A stretch of DNA of 64,000 nucleotides from Closterium sp. Naga37s-1 (taxonomy: Eukaryota; Streptophyta; Zygnematophyceae; Desmidiales; Closteriaceae), in NCBI GenBank assembly GCA_947471745.1, contig CANJKZ010000172.1:2376501-2440500 (forward strand). Direction: 5' to 3'. The translations under genes and the position numbers were made by a program. Positions within the stretch are counted from its first letter, which is position 1. Each line of letters starts with the position of its first letter. Below, piece after piece: positions 1 through 11,126 of the stretch. The notes below the pieces were generated by a model. That model was not told the origin of the DNA, did no database searches, and worked only from the letters and a program-made list of their open reading frames with translations.

Positions 1-2084
1 TCACTCCGCAGTCGTCTCACCCGCAGCGTCCGGTCCCTGTTGTGTCTGGGGGTGCGGGAGGTGCAGCTGCGGAGGGTGGGGGTACTGGGGCTGCTGGACC
101 TGGTGGTGCTGGCTCTCGGGGTGTAGGGGGTGTGAGAGTCGAGACCTTTCCTGTGGAGGACGCGGCTGTCTTGACTCGGCGACCTCCTGGCTTCTAGTCT
201 GTTCCACAGTTCCCTCCTCGTTCGGCTCTGCGACCGGTTGCTGCGGAGCCTGGGGGTGTTCCTATAGGAGGTACTGGAGACACCGAGAATGTCGTTGCTG
301 GAGGTTCTAATTCTGGGGGTGCTGGAGCCGGAGCCACGGGCACTGCGGCGCCTACACCGCACATTGTACGTTTCCTAACCCGTGTGCAGCGTCTAGACCG
401 GTTGGAGAGGGAGGAGCGGGAGCGGTTTGAGAGGGCACGGCAGCAAAAGAATAAGAAGCAGCAACAGCAGGGGCAGTCTCAGTCTCAGCGTCTGGAGAGG
501 GAAGAGGAGGAGCCACGGCCACGCCACAGGAGGCGGAGCAACGGCGAATGCGCGACCTGCCCGACCCAGCACCTGCATGCTTTGTTCGTGGTACCCTACC
601 ATCCCCTCCTGTTTCCCCTGTCCAGTCCCTTTCCTCGTCCCCGTGGGCTCGTCGTGCTCCTCTCAGTCGTGCTGTGTCTCGTTACCGTGTCGGTCCCGTT
701 ACCATGCAGACGGCCCATTTCACCTTGTTCTCCGCTCTCTTGTTCCACCTCGCCAAGTCCCTCCACAGCCTCCAGAGTCGTCCCTCACTATGTTTCACGA
801 CCCGTTGTCCGACTACCTCCATGCCACCCGTCATGTCGTCTCCCGTGTTCTGTCCGCATAAATCACTCACCTGAGTGGCCCCCCATTGTCTGTCTCGACT
901 CTTGTTACCACTGTCATTGGCTTTGCCTCTTCCCACCGACTTGACTACGCCGCTAACCCGGAGAGTGGCCCTGCTCGTTCTCCGTCCTCTGGGGGTGCTT
1001 ATATCGTTCCTGTGGAGGTCCTTGAGGACATGCAGTTCGAGCTTGGTTTCCTGGCGGCTGCTGTTCCTTATCTCTGAACCATGCTGCTTGCCCCTAAGGG
1101 GGATTCAGACGCCCTTGACATCCCGATCCCTCTCATTCACGCCGAGGCGATCTTGGGACCCTGGGCTTCGTACTGGATAGCAGCGGAGGAGGCAGAGATG
1201 GCATTTTATAGGTCGACAGGCACTTACGTTGACGCCGTCCCACCACCTGGGACGAACGTCGTTAGTGGCATGTGGCTCAACAAGGTGAAGCGGCCGGCTG
1301 GATCACCACCAATGTTCAAGGCGCGCTATGTGGCGAGAGGCTTCAGTCAGCGCGAGGGGGTAGACTTCTTTCAGACCTTCGCTCCCACCCTAAAGATGAC
1401 CACTCTTTGGGTGTTGTTGCATATTGCAGCTCTGCGCGACTACGAGTTACACTCCTTCGACTTCTCCACAGCGCTCCTTCAGGGGAGTCTGCACGAGCAC
1501 ATCTGGCTGCGTCGCTCGCTTGGCTTCACTGGCTCTTTCCTTCATGGGACCCAGTGGCAACAGCGTCGACCGGTCTACGGCCTGCGCCAGGCTCCCTGAG
1601 AGTGGCATGACACACTTCGCACGACACTTGCAGGGCTTGACTTCTTTCCGTCATCTGCTGACCCGTCGTTGTTCGTCCGTCGTGGCCCGACCCCGTTCTT
1701 TGTTCTGGTTTACGTTGACGACCTGGTCTTCGCCACACCCGACCCACGCGCACTGGCCTCCGTGACGGAGGAACTGGAGAGGAGACAAACTTGCACTCAC
1801 CTTGGTGAGCTGCAGCGCTACCTTGGCCTGCAGATCACCAGGGACAGGGCAGCTCGCACCATTACGCTGACGCAGTCGCATATGGTTGAGCAGATCCTCA
1901 CGTGGTCGAGATGCTTTGTCTTGTACTCTTGCATCTTCTATATTTGCTACGTACTTGCATGTGGACTGGCCTTGTGGCCCCTTGTTTGTTCTCGGACTGT
2001 GTAGTGTTCTTGAGATCCACCCCGAGAGTTGCTTTGTTCTTGTGAACTGGTCTTGTGACCGTTGCTTGTCCTTTCTATTGTAAC
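1..2084 (+). pseudogene. Copia element fragment A: pol remnant (linker, RT) and 3' tail
   Basis: Decayed Ty1/copia pol on the plus strand. Positions 1-1080 carry the low-complexity linker that lies between integrase and reverse transcriptase, in broken frames. Positions 1081-1599 read the start of the RVT_2 domain, with motifs such as YVARGFSQREGVDFF and FDFSTALLQGSLHE, and 1669-1905 continue with VYVDDLVFA and YLGLQITRDRA. The YVDD box is the RT catalytic signature. A stop near 1599 separates the two pieces. After about 1905 the sequence jumps to a stretch resembling the 3' untranslated tail of the intact element at 16706-16933, so the rest of RT and all of RNase H are deleted. The 5' part lies outside the window. 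Not functional. Confidence 0.85.
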
Positions 2085-4109
2085 ACATCACAGTGCCACC
2101 TCCGCTCTCCGCCGACATTCAGCCACATCGCGAAGCCTGGAAGACCATCAACTGGGGCAATGTGCCATCGATCCCGCGTCGCACCGTCTACAGACCCGAT
2201 CCCGAGCCGCGCGAGCTTACACTCGTCCCCGGAACAATGCCTGGGACCAGAATCTCTCTCTCTCTCTCGGTTATCCCCGTTAGGGAATTCCTCACGCTGA
2301 TACTGACGACGGCGAACGACGAGACGGCGGAAGCAAATGCACCAACGGCACCAACTCCGAAGAAGACCCCGAAGTGGTGCGCGCGCGCTATATGCGCACC
2401 TCCGGACTGCGTGCATCTGACAGTCTGTAGCACCAGCGCCTCGGTCATCCCTCGCGCGTGACCATGAACAACTGCATTGAGGCAGGATTTTTCGCACCTG
2501 GTGCACTACTGCGCCCCGACGGCTCCGAAATCAGAACCACATCATAGCCGCGCACCTGCACCATCTGCCCCGAAGCCGCGCTGAGCCATCAGCCGTTCCC
2601 GCAGCTGGAACCAGGAACCAACCGCTACCCCAATCTACACAAGGTATACAACGATTTCCTTATTGTCGACCACTATGGGCTTAACGATGAAGGGTATACG
2701 CTTACCTTCGTGGATGCTAGAACTCGTAATGCGGCAAACTGACGGCGCAACAGAATTTTGCAGTAGGGAGCAGGACTATCTGGGGTGCATGGTGCAGTAC
2801 CGCCCTCCTACCTCAACCATCGGCAAGTTTACGAGCCGCGCGCGCTGGGGCATTCACCTTTGCATTAGCTACGAATACAAGGCCTGGATAATTCTTGACC
2901 AGCTCAGTAACAAGGTGACGCACGTGCGCGATGTTATCTTCTACGAGCGACTCAAACTCGCTCAGTACCGCGCGGACGAGCAGGCAGGCGCAAACCAGGT
3001 CTACGCGAACGACAGGAGCAGCTATGCTACTCCTAAAGACCAGGCTGCCGCTGCCATCCTAAACCAGGACAACACCAGTGAATTTCTGGAGATTGATCGC
3101 CACAGTGATGATGATGACGACGACGAGTCGCCTCCTGGAGGAGCGGGAGGAAGCAGCAGGGACCCTACGTGTGTCAGTTGAAGAAGTCGCTTTACGGGAT
3201 CAAACAAGCACCAAGGCTCCGGTAGCAGCACCTGCACAAAATCCCACTCGTAATAGGTTTCACGCAGCTGCCGCACGACCCCGGGATGTATCGCCTTCAT
3301 TTCTGTGGCGATTACATCCTGTTCACAGTGTACGTAGATGATTTGCTCTACACAGGATCGAGCAACACGCTGCTCGACGAGTTCGAGGAGAACCCGACAA
3401 CCAAGCCCTATCTCCCGCAGGCCTTCAGACTTACCAGCAGCAGCTGGGATGCCTGCTCTTTGCCTTAGTAACCTACAGACCAGATCTCTCATTCATTGCG
3501 AGCCCGCTGGCTGAGTAGTCGCGCAAACCAACGGCTGAAAATCTTCTAGATATTCAGCGCGCCCTGCAATTCTTCTACTCCATGCCCAACATTGGGCTCC
3601 GCTACTCCACAGTCACAACTCCCTCATTCAACCTCATCGGCTACGTGGACGCCGATCACGCTGCTGTCCCTGACAATCAACGGTCCAGAATTGGGTTCTT
3701 GTTCCAGCTCGAGCCAACAGGGCCCATCTCCTGGAACTCGCAGAAGCAGGAACTGGTTGCCCGGGAACCGACGGAAGCAGAATTTATCGCCGCGATAGCT
3801 GCAGCTCGTAAAGGGCACTACTTGCAAGAGCTCCTGCATGAAGCGAATATCCCAACTTCGCCTTTCTTCCACCTGCACTATGACAACCAGAGTGCGATCA
3901 GAATCGTCAGCCACACCAAACACATCGCGCTGTAGAATTTCTTTGTCAATGACGAAGTTGACAAGGGCAAAGTCGATCTGACCTAGTGCCCAAACGGGTG
4001 ACATGACAACCGACTTTCTCACGAAGCGACTGCCCCGTCCAAAGTACCAGCACTGCTCCGATCCGAGTTGTGTAGTCAATCAAGTCAAGACTTGCTACGG
4101 CGATGAATG
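2085..4109 (+). pseudogene. Copia fragment D1: integrase tail, RT and RNase H relics
   Basis: A second, different copia family, heavily rearranged. 2663-3181 reads the C-terminal integrase segment seen in green-lineage copia (ARWGIHL, YKAWIILD, VRDVIFYERLKLAQYRADE). It runs directly into an RT piece near 3170-3230 (VCQLKKSLYGIKQAPR) and a YVDDLLYT box near 3330. 3582-3935 reads RNase H (GYVDADHA, DNQSAIRIVSHTKHIAL) up to a stop, and the end of the polyprotein continues in broken frames to about 4109. The core integrase and much of RT are missing. 2085-2660 has no recognisable domain. The same family recurs at 20078-21376, 30880-31168 and 57150-59606. Its 3' LTR is mostly missing here: the sequence passes from the end of RNase H almost directly into the last bases of the LTR. 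Confidence 0.8.
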
Positions 4110-5125
4110 AAGGTGATCCTGGGCACAATCAACCTTCTTATCGTAGCATAGTACATTATGTACTTTCTATGCCCATATATGTATCTTTCCGTATTAATAA
4201 ATTATGTTCGCATGACTATCTTTCTCATATATAAATTAACACACTATAAGCACACAACATTTGAGACTAAGTGGAGACGTAACCATTTCAAGGTATGATA
4301 TATGTGTTTGCAAGTGCACAAACCATATATGTATCTCTCCGTATTAATAAATTATTTTCGCATTACTATATTTTGTCACAAAGTAGGAAACGAGAATGAC
4401 TAGAAACAGGACAGTACAAGGTTTGTATAGGCAAAACCTAACAATACTGTACCCCATAAGGAGTGCCCCACTACAGCCTACAATATAGTTCTGACACACC
4501 CCCATAAGAAAAGTGGGGGACAATAAGAGAACAAGGCAAGATCAAGCTCAGGGTGGATCACGACGTCACCACGCATTCTGAGCACAAGTAAAAGGCCACA
4601 AGGCCAGTTCACATGCAGAGTTATAAATCAAGGTGAACAAGCAAGACAGTGATCTCAACCTAGCAAGGGTAAGCATGCAGGTGCAGGTAGCTCCGAGTTC
4701 AGCACCGAGCGGTGTAGTCAAGCAAGTCAAGACTTGCTACGGCGAGGAATGAAGGTGATCCTGGGCACAATCAACCTTCTGATCGAAACATAGTACAATA
4801 TGTACTTTCTATGCATTTATATGTATCTTTCCGTATTAATGAATTATGTTCGCATGACTATATTTCTCATTTAAAAATTACCACACTATAAGCACACAAC
4901 ATTTGAGACTAGTTGGAGACCTAATCATTTCAAGGTATGATGTATGTGTTTGCAAGTGCACAAACCATATATGTATCTCTCCGTATTAATAAATCATGTT
5001 CGCATTACTATATTTCTCATTTAAACATTACCACACTATAAGCACACAACATTTGAGACTAGTTGGAGACCTAATCATTTCAAGGTATGATGTATGTGTT
5101 TGCAAGTGCACAAACCAGTATGTGA
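4110..5125. repeat. AT-rich repeat array derived from an LTR end plus flank
   Basis: Several diverged copies of a roughly 200-bp block (starts near 4110, 4740 and 4960, plus partial copies). Each contains the end of the D-family LTR (GTGATCCTGGGCACAATC, then GATCGCAACA or a variant), then AGTACAATATGTACTTTC, TCTCCGTATTAATAAAT, ACCACACTATAAGCACACA and a CATTTCAAGGTATGATGTA box. Similar blocks occur at 31554-32090, just upstream of the second segmental-duplication copy. No coding potential. The array looks like local tandem amplification of one LTR-flank junction, not independent insertions, because the same flank follows every copy. Confidence 0.7.
4374..4690 (-). mobile_element. Truncated copia 3' end: LTR plus 3' tail
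   Basis: An LTR-like block of 123 bp (4374-4496) starts TGTCACAAAGTAGG and ends TTCTGACA. On its inner side lies the reverse complement of the polypurine-tract region, including the CCCCCA...TGGGGG inverted repeat at 4499-4519, and then about 170 bp matching the 3' untranslated tail of the minus-strand element at 42027-56585 (agctcagggtggatcac...ggccagttcacatgcag). The copy ends abruptly at about 4690, where the AT-rich array resumes. It is a 3' fragment of a minus-strand copia element with no coding sequence. Confidence 0.75.
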
Positions 5126-5884
5126 AGACTGCTTGTAGCGAGCGTAGATTCAAGCAACAGCAGCAGATGGCGGGCAAGAAGAGGAGTGGAAGCGCGAGTG
5201 TGCAACGCACACCGCCATCGCCATGTATTACTCGAGCCATACCATACCAATTCGTGTTTAGGTGGCCAGCTGTTACGGCGTTACTGCGTGTTTACGCGCT
5301 CGCTCGAACAAGTCATTCCATGAATAGGTGCTGCGGTGGAGTGGAAGCGTTATGGCGAGCGCGCGTCGGTGCATTCACGGTGCCAGCGACGTCGCGCGGT
5401 GCTCGTCGCTGCTGCGCGCCTCGCCTGCGTGCGCGCACCGCCCTTCCGGCATCCGCGCGAGCAGCCGCGTGGGCGGCACTGATGCGGCAGCTGCGCGTTT
5501 GACGAGGTGCGCGAGAGGCGCGCATTCACGCGCCAGCGCAATCGGCGGCGCCCGCCACTCGCGGACGGATGCGCGGGAAGCTGCTGCGGAGTGATGCGAG
5601 GTGCCTCGCCCCTCGCCGCGCGCACCGCACCCCCTCTACCCGCCCATCACCGCCCCGCTCCCCCCAACCACGCGTGCGTGCTTCGCCAGGACTCGACGCT
5701 ACGAGCCGAAGCGCGAAAAGCGAAGCGCGTGGAGATCGCTGGCCGTGGGCCCGCCATGAGTCGGTCGCGCGCGGCGGCAGTGGCGTTGGCCAAGTGGGCA
5801 GTGGCGGCAAGAGCGTCCGTGAAAGGCGGGTTGGCAAAGTGAGTGCGCGAGTGGTGAGTGAGTCCGTGGCAGCAGCGCGAGTGC

Positions 5885-6110
5885 GATGAGGGCGCAGCAA
5901 GCGTGCTATGAGGGCGCAGCAAGCGTGGGATGAGGGCGCAGCAAGCGTGGGATGAGGGCGCAGCAAGCGTGGGATGAGGGCGCAGCAAGCGTGGGATGAG
6001 GGCGCAGCAAGCGTGGGATGAGGGCGCAGCAAGCGTGGGATGAGGGCGCAGCAAGCGTGCGATGAGGGCGCAGCAAGCGTGGGATGAGGGCGCGAGTGCG
6101 ATGAGGGCGT
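5885..6110. repeat. 22-bp minisatellite, about 10 copies
   Basis: Tandem unit of 22 bp, consensus gcagcaagcgtgggatgagg followed by gc. Because 22 is not a multiple of three, three units make 66 bp and all frames stay open, which explains long spurious minus-strand ORFs of Leu-Arg-Pro-His repeats. The paralogous array at 32852-33320 has about twice as many units. Confidence 0.95.
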
Positions 6111-6194
6111 CAGCCTTGTCACCAAAACCCCCCCTTCCCGCACCAAGCGTGGGATGACGGCGCTGGGTGCTGCCATCGCATGCCCATGCACCAA

Positions 6195-7200
6195 ACCCGA
6201 CCTCGCACCTTCCTCCACCCTCCTTTCCCCCTCCTGTCCCCCTCCTATCCACCTCCCTCCCGTCCCTCTCGTCTCCCTGTGCTTCCCTCCTGTCCCCCTC
6301 CCCTCCTTTCCCTCCCTCCTCCCCCTTCCTCTCCCCCCACTCTCTCTTTCCTTTCCCCCTTCTCTCCCGCTCCCTTCACCCCCTTTACTCCTCTTTTCAC
6401 CCTCCTTTCCCCCTCCCGTCCCCCTCCTGTCCCCCTCCTGTCCCGCTCCTATCCACCTCCCTCCCGTCCCTCTCGTCTCCCTTTGCTTCCCTCTCCTTTC
6501 CCTTTCTTTTGCCCTCATTTCGGCCGCCCCTTCCTAACGCCCTCCTCTTTCCTTCTTTCGCATCCTATCACTCTCCTTTCCTCTCCACTTCCCCCTTTTT
6601 CTCCCTCCGTTCCCCCTTCTTTCCCCCTCCCCTCCTTGCCCCCTCCTTCATCTTCTATTTCCTCCATTTCCCCTCCTTTCCCCTTCCTGTCACCCTCCTA
6701 TCCACCTCCCGTCCCCCTATTTTCTTCTCATTTCCCCCTCCACGCCCCCTGCTTTCCTTCTCCTGTTCCCCTCCTGTCCCCCTCCGTCCAACCACCTTCC
6801 CCTCAGTTCCCCATCTTCCTCCAAACCCCCTCCTATTCGCCTGCCTGTCCCCTGCTTTCACTTCTCACTACTTCTTTTCCTCCATTCCCTCTCCCCTCCC
6901 CCTCCCATTCCCCCGTCCACTCCCCTCATTCCCCTTCCCCCCTCGTTTTACGCTCCTTCCGCCTCATTTACCCTGCCCACTTCAATCCTTTTCCTATTCC
7001 ACTGCCCTTCTCCTCCGTTCACGCTCACTTTCTTCCTTCCCCCTTCCCCCCTTTCCCACTCCTTTCCCCATCCTGTATCCCCTCCTTTCCCCATCCTTTC
7101 CCACTCCTTTCCCCATCCTTTCCCCATCCTTTCCCCATCCTTTCCCCCTCCTTCCGCCCTCCTTTCCCCCCCCTTTCCCCCTGCTGTGCCCCGTCTGTCG
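6195..7200. repeat. 1-kb pyrimidine-rich strand-asymmetric tract
   Basis: Almost pure C and T on the plus strand (ccctcctttcccc-type units) for about 1 kb. Only about 170 bp of it is present in the paralogous copy (33440-33610). Long homopurine-homopyrimidine DNA can form triplexes. The ORFs across it are proline- and serine-rich artefacts. Confidence 0.9.
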
Positions 7201-8473
7201 CCCTCCTCCACCCGTGCTGCCCCCCGCCTGCCGCACGCCTTCTCCCGGGTGCGTGCTTGGGGCAGGCAGAGGGGGCTGCAGGCGCCAGGGAGCAGCGCCA
7301 TGAAGGGGAGGCCATGGGCGGCCATGCACGCAGGCGTGGGCTCAACGGGGCTCTCCACTCGCCCTGCCTCCACACGCGCTGCTCATCCGCCCCTCCTCCC
7401 CGCCTGCTGCCCTCTCCTCCCCCCCCTTTTGCTCCTCGCCACACCCCTCCCCGCGCTGCGCCATCCACTCGCCCACCTCACCCTCCACCTCAACGGCTTG
7501 CCTGACCCACTTGGGGCTGGGAGTTGCTGCTGCAGCAGGGGGGACAGCAGCAGCAGGAGCACTGCATCCCCTCTCACCATGCGCTGCATCACCCACCATG
7601 CCACCACCATCAACACCACATGGGAAACACCAACTCTCAACCTGTCACAGCCGTGTTGATGCTGGCACCTGAGTGCACATGGCTCTGCCCTGCACTGCCA
7701 ATCCAATCCTCTGCTGCCCTTATCCACAACTCATTGCACGCAACTGGGCTTTCGTCATTCATTCAATCATTGTCATTGCAAGTGGGCACACACAATAAGG
7801 CCCCTATCCTACCCTACATTGGGCTTAAGCCTACAGGTGGCGTCATGCCAGCACCTACAGCATTGGTGCCTACGGCTACGGTACTTTGCACGCATTTGCA
7901 CCCATGTCAAGGCAGCACCTATATGTAGTATTGGGCTGTCGGGCACCCATTCCATGCACCCATTTGCAGCTATGCAGTATCGGGCTGTCGTCATGTTGCC
8001 CACCACTCCCACCTCTCCATCCACGTTATTCCCACCCTGCCTGCACCCATCCTTGAAGCTTGCAGCAGCGCATTCACACCACAGCACCACACCACACCAC
8101 CTTTCCCTCACCCCCTAACTTGCAACCGCCACCCACCAACCACCCACCCACACTCCCACAAACGCCCTGCTGTGAAGCAGCGCGCAAAAAAGGGCCGTAC
8201 CACCGTCGCTCCCCCATCCACGCCACACCCATCCGTCCTCCCCATCGCTCCGCGTTCGCTGCTCTCCCTGTTGCTGTGCTGCGCTGCTTACCTGCCTTTC
8301 ATTCCGTCCGCCCATCTATGCTGCTTTCCTGCCTGCCATCCCATCCACCCATCATCTCTCTCTGCAAACAGTCCGCAACCCCCTTTTTTTTTGTAATCTT
8401 CATTTTTCTTTCTGCGTTTTTTGCTATTTTGTTTTTCCATTTCGTTTTTCGTCCTTGTTTGCCGTCAGAGCAG

Positions 8474-9220
8474 TCAGGGCCGCCATGGGCGCTTTGGGGT
8501 GGCAGTGAGCGCGGCCTTGGCCTTGGGCGTTCTGCGAGGCGGCTTGACGGCAGCTTCGCCTTGCACTCGCCGCACCGGCCTGGGCGCTGCGGCACATCGA
8601 GGCCTCGGGATCAGCGTCGGTCCCTCCACGCGCCGAATCGCTGCTCCCGTGTTGCTCGGCTTCGGGATGCGCGACGGGGGGAGCGACATCGGCGTTGATT
8701 GCGTTGCTGCTGCCGCCATGCTGCGACCAGCTGACGGGCGTGACAACGCCACCACCAATGCCACCGACGCTGATTCCGTCGCGGCTGATTCCGCCGCGGC
8801 TGATTGCGGCGCAGCCGATTCCGCCGCGGCTGATAGCGGCGCAGCCGATTCCGCCGCGGCTGATTGCGGCGCAGCCGATTCCGCCGCGGCTGATTGCGGG
8901 GCTGCACATTCCGGCGCGGCGGAGTCCAGCGCAGCAGTTTCCGGCGCACCCGAAGCGGCGCAGTCGCACGCTGCAGGGTCCGACGCACCAGTTTCCGAGG
9001 ATGCGCATTCCGACGCGCCTGACTCCCACGCTGCGCATTCCCACGCACCAGTTTCTGACGCCGTGGCGTCGTGCTTGCATCCCGCGGCGGCGTCAGTGCG
9101 ATGACCGTTGTTGGTGCTGTCGCTCAGCGGCTGTACGCGCCGTGATGCGCTCGACTTCTCCCCGCCGAGGCTCTTCCAGAAGCTCAGCGCTGCAGAATAC
9201 GACTCGCGCAATGGGGCCAT
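8474..9220 (-). CDS. Hypothetical Ala/Ser-rich low-complexity protein, copy A
   Basis: Open frame of about 248 residues if started at the ATG at 9220 (protein begins MAPLRESYSAALSFWKSLGG); the frame stays open upstream to 9634, but that extension looks like untranslated sequence. The start has an acceptable context (agcATGG). The middle consists of imperfect five-residue repeats (AESAA / PQSAA type) encoded by a 15-bp unit, and the C-terminus is basic and proline-rich (RIPKPSNTG ... TPKRPWRP). The paralogue at 37230-38033 has the same frame with a net 19-codon in-frame difference, mainly from added repeat units. That is compatible with coding, but GC-rich repeats alone could keep the frame open. 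I recognise no family. An overlapping plus-strand frame (8421-9104) is also open, so the strand is uncertain. Confidence 0.4.
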   Translation of the reverse strand: MAPLRESYSAALSFWKSLGGEKSSASRRVQPLSDSTNNGHRTDAAAGCKHDATASETGAWECAAWESGASECASSETGASDPAACDCAASGAPETAALDSAAPECAAPQSAAAESAAPQSAAAESAAPLSAAAESAAPQSAAAESAATESASVALVVALSRPSAGRSMAAAATQSTPMSLPPSRIPKPSNTGAAIRRVEGPTLIPRPRCAAAPRPVRRVQGEAAVKPPRRTPKAKAALTATPKRPWRP

Positions 9221-10007
9221 GCTGAGGTAACGAGAACGCGACCGGGAAGGCTGAGAGGTTCTAGTAGCAAGAACAGAAGCTGTAAGGTGGAGAGTGATGA
9301 GAGGAATGAGCGCGTGAGGCGGTGCTTTGTAGTGCGCAGGTGCGAGGGTGGCGAGTGGCGAGCGGAGGAGAGGCAGAGCGAGAAGCCTTGGGGTGGTTGG
9401 GGAGGGAGTGGAGGAGACAGCAGGGCAGCACGCTGCGTGCGCTGCGGAGAGATCAAGGCCGAAAAACTGTGCCTTGGGATCTTGCTTCGGTGCACTTCGG
9501 TGCACTTGGTTAAATTCAGCTTCTCGCGCAGTTCTGTGCGCTGAAAAGTAGTAACCCCGAACTGCTCGCCTGAGCTGGTTCGGCCTGACTTGTCGGGCCA
9601 AACCACTCACGAGTCGCCCCGTAACCCTCGCCACACTTCCGAGCCAGACTTTGCCCCTTGGTTTTCGCCTAGCTCGTTCGCGCTGCCTTGCCTCGCTAAT
9701 TGCAGTCCTACTTTATTAACTTGCTGCGTGATACCTTATGTGAATGGAATTAAAGGTTTGCAAATCCAACCCATTATCAGAATTAAGTCAAATTAAACAG
9801 GTGGGTTTGATACATATTAAACAGGTGTACTAATATATAATTATAATTATTGAATCCCGGCCTTGCTCAAAAGTACGTTTCTATGGTTTAGGAGTGTGTG
9901 TCAAAATAGGCTAGGAAACAAGTGTCGAGAGAAATGTGTGAGTAAGGAGGAACAAGATATACAAGTGTCGACCTAAAGTGTTGTACCCTTTAGAGGGCAA
10001 CTCACTG

Positions 10008-10138
10008 TGTCAGATTATGTATGCTATACATGCTTAGGCTGTAGTGGGGTAGCCAATATGGGGTACAACCTCTTCTAGGGTTTGATATTTGTACCCGACT
10101 CTTCCATAGTTCATCGATTCCTGCCTATACTTCTGACA
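10008..10138 (+). repeat. 5' LTR of copia element I
   Basis: 131 bp, TG...CA ends, identical to the 3' LTR at 16934-17064 except for two transitions. Unusually short for a copia LTR. I see no clear TATA box within it. Confidence 0.95.
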
Positions 10139-10155
10139 TGGTTTCAGAGCAGTAG
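10139..10155 (+). promoter_or_regulatory. Primer-binding site of element I
   Basis: TGGTTTCAGAGCAGTAGG begins directly after the LTR. It matches the initiator-Met tRNA type site TGGTATCAGAGC with one mismatch; minus-strand DNA synthesis would start here. Confidence 0.85.
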
Positions 10156-11075
10156 GTTCGTAGGACCGTCTTTTTCTTCGGGCCCACCTACCGCTACCCC
10201 ACGAATGTGCCTGTCACTGTACCTAGGACGTGCTGCACTGCGCGCACTGTCTGCCTGCTGTCTGCAGTCTACTGTCTGAGCTGTCTGCTGCTGCTTCGCG
10301 CGCAGACCTAATTTTCAAGCGCTGCCTCGTTTTTACCCCCGCGGGTCGCCCTCTCCTGCCCGAATCGCGCCTCGGCAGCCGCGTCGCGTCCCGCGCACGG
10401 CCCGCGCAGCCCGCGTCGAGCCCGCGCAGCGCGCGCGCGGCCCGCAGCTGCCCCGCGCAGCCCGCCCCGAGCCCGCGCGACGCGTGCGCGGCCCACACCT
10501 GCCCCGCGCGGCCCGCACCGAGCCCGCACAGCGCGCGCGCGGCCCGCCGCAGCCCCGCGCAGCCCGCCCAAAGCCCGCGCGGCGCGTCCGCGGCCCGCAG
10601 CGCGCTGCGCGCCGTCCGCGCAGCCCGCGCCGCGCTCTACCCGCCAGTGCGCGGCCCCAGGCAGCGGCGCGCGCCACCCTACCGCCGCCATGGCCTCGCC
10701 CTGCCGCCGACATGGCCCCACCCTGCCGCTGACACGACCCGGCCCCACCGCTGACACGACCCGGCCCCGCCCTGCCGCCGACACGGCTTCGCCCTGCCGC
10801 TGACTCGACCCGGCTCTGCCGCTGACACGACCCGGCCCCGCCCTGCCGCTGACTCGACCCGGCCCTTCATTGTAGCCGCTGCTGCGGCCCCGCTGTCGCC
10901 GCCGTCGTGCGCCGACCCTGCCGCCGTCCGCCGAGCACCGGCCCTGCTCGCCCGGTGAGAGCATGCTCTTTCCGCCACTGGTGAGCCCCTGCCTTGCCTA
11001 GCGCGCTGCCGCGCCGCCTGCCTGCCTGCCTGCCGGCCTGCCTGCCTGCCTGCCGGCCTGCCTGCCTGCCTGCCG

Positions 11076-11106
<31 letters not shown>

Positions 11107-11126
11107 GCGCCTGCCCTGCACGTACT
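10156..11126 (+). repeat. GC-rich tandem-repeat leader of element I
   Basis: About 1 kb between the primer-binding site and the first large ORF. It consists of runs of cgcgcggcccgc-like units (10380-10640), a cgctgacacgacccggcccc array (10690-10865) and a cctgcctgccgg array (11018-11105). There is no recognisable gag; open frames across it are low-complexity Ala/Arg/Pro. Confidence 0.8.

Larger units (their letters stand above)
5110..9893. repeat. Segmental duplication copy A
   Basis: Matches 32074-38730 almost base for base wherever I compared them, including non-coding stretches such as 5110-5885, 7290-8035 and 8040-9720. The copies differ in the length of a 22-bp minisatellite (about 10 versus 21 units), in a pyrimidine tract (about 1 kb versus about 0.17 kb), and in an extra 1.56-kb insert plus an internal 0.75-kb repeat in copy B. 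After the nested insertion at 9899-18264 the homology resumes at 18265-18440. Contents: no gene recognised in 5110-5880 or 7200-8470 (stop-poor because of high GC), and one conserved low-complexity ORF at 8474-9220. Confidence 0.9.

Noticed and set aside
5526-6518. Minus-strand ORF of 330 codons and similar ones at 32490-33789
   Set aside because: Produced by the 22-bp minisatellite, which keeps all three frames open because 22 is not divisible by 3; the paralogous arrays differ in copy number without regard to frame.
6167-7505. Plus-strand Pro/Ser/Leu-rich ORFs of 378 and 441 codons
   Set aside because: They lie in a nearly pure C/T tract where stop codons (which need A or G) hardly occur; not conserved in the shortened paralogue.
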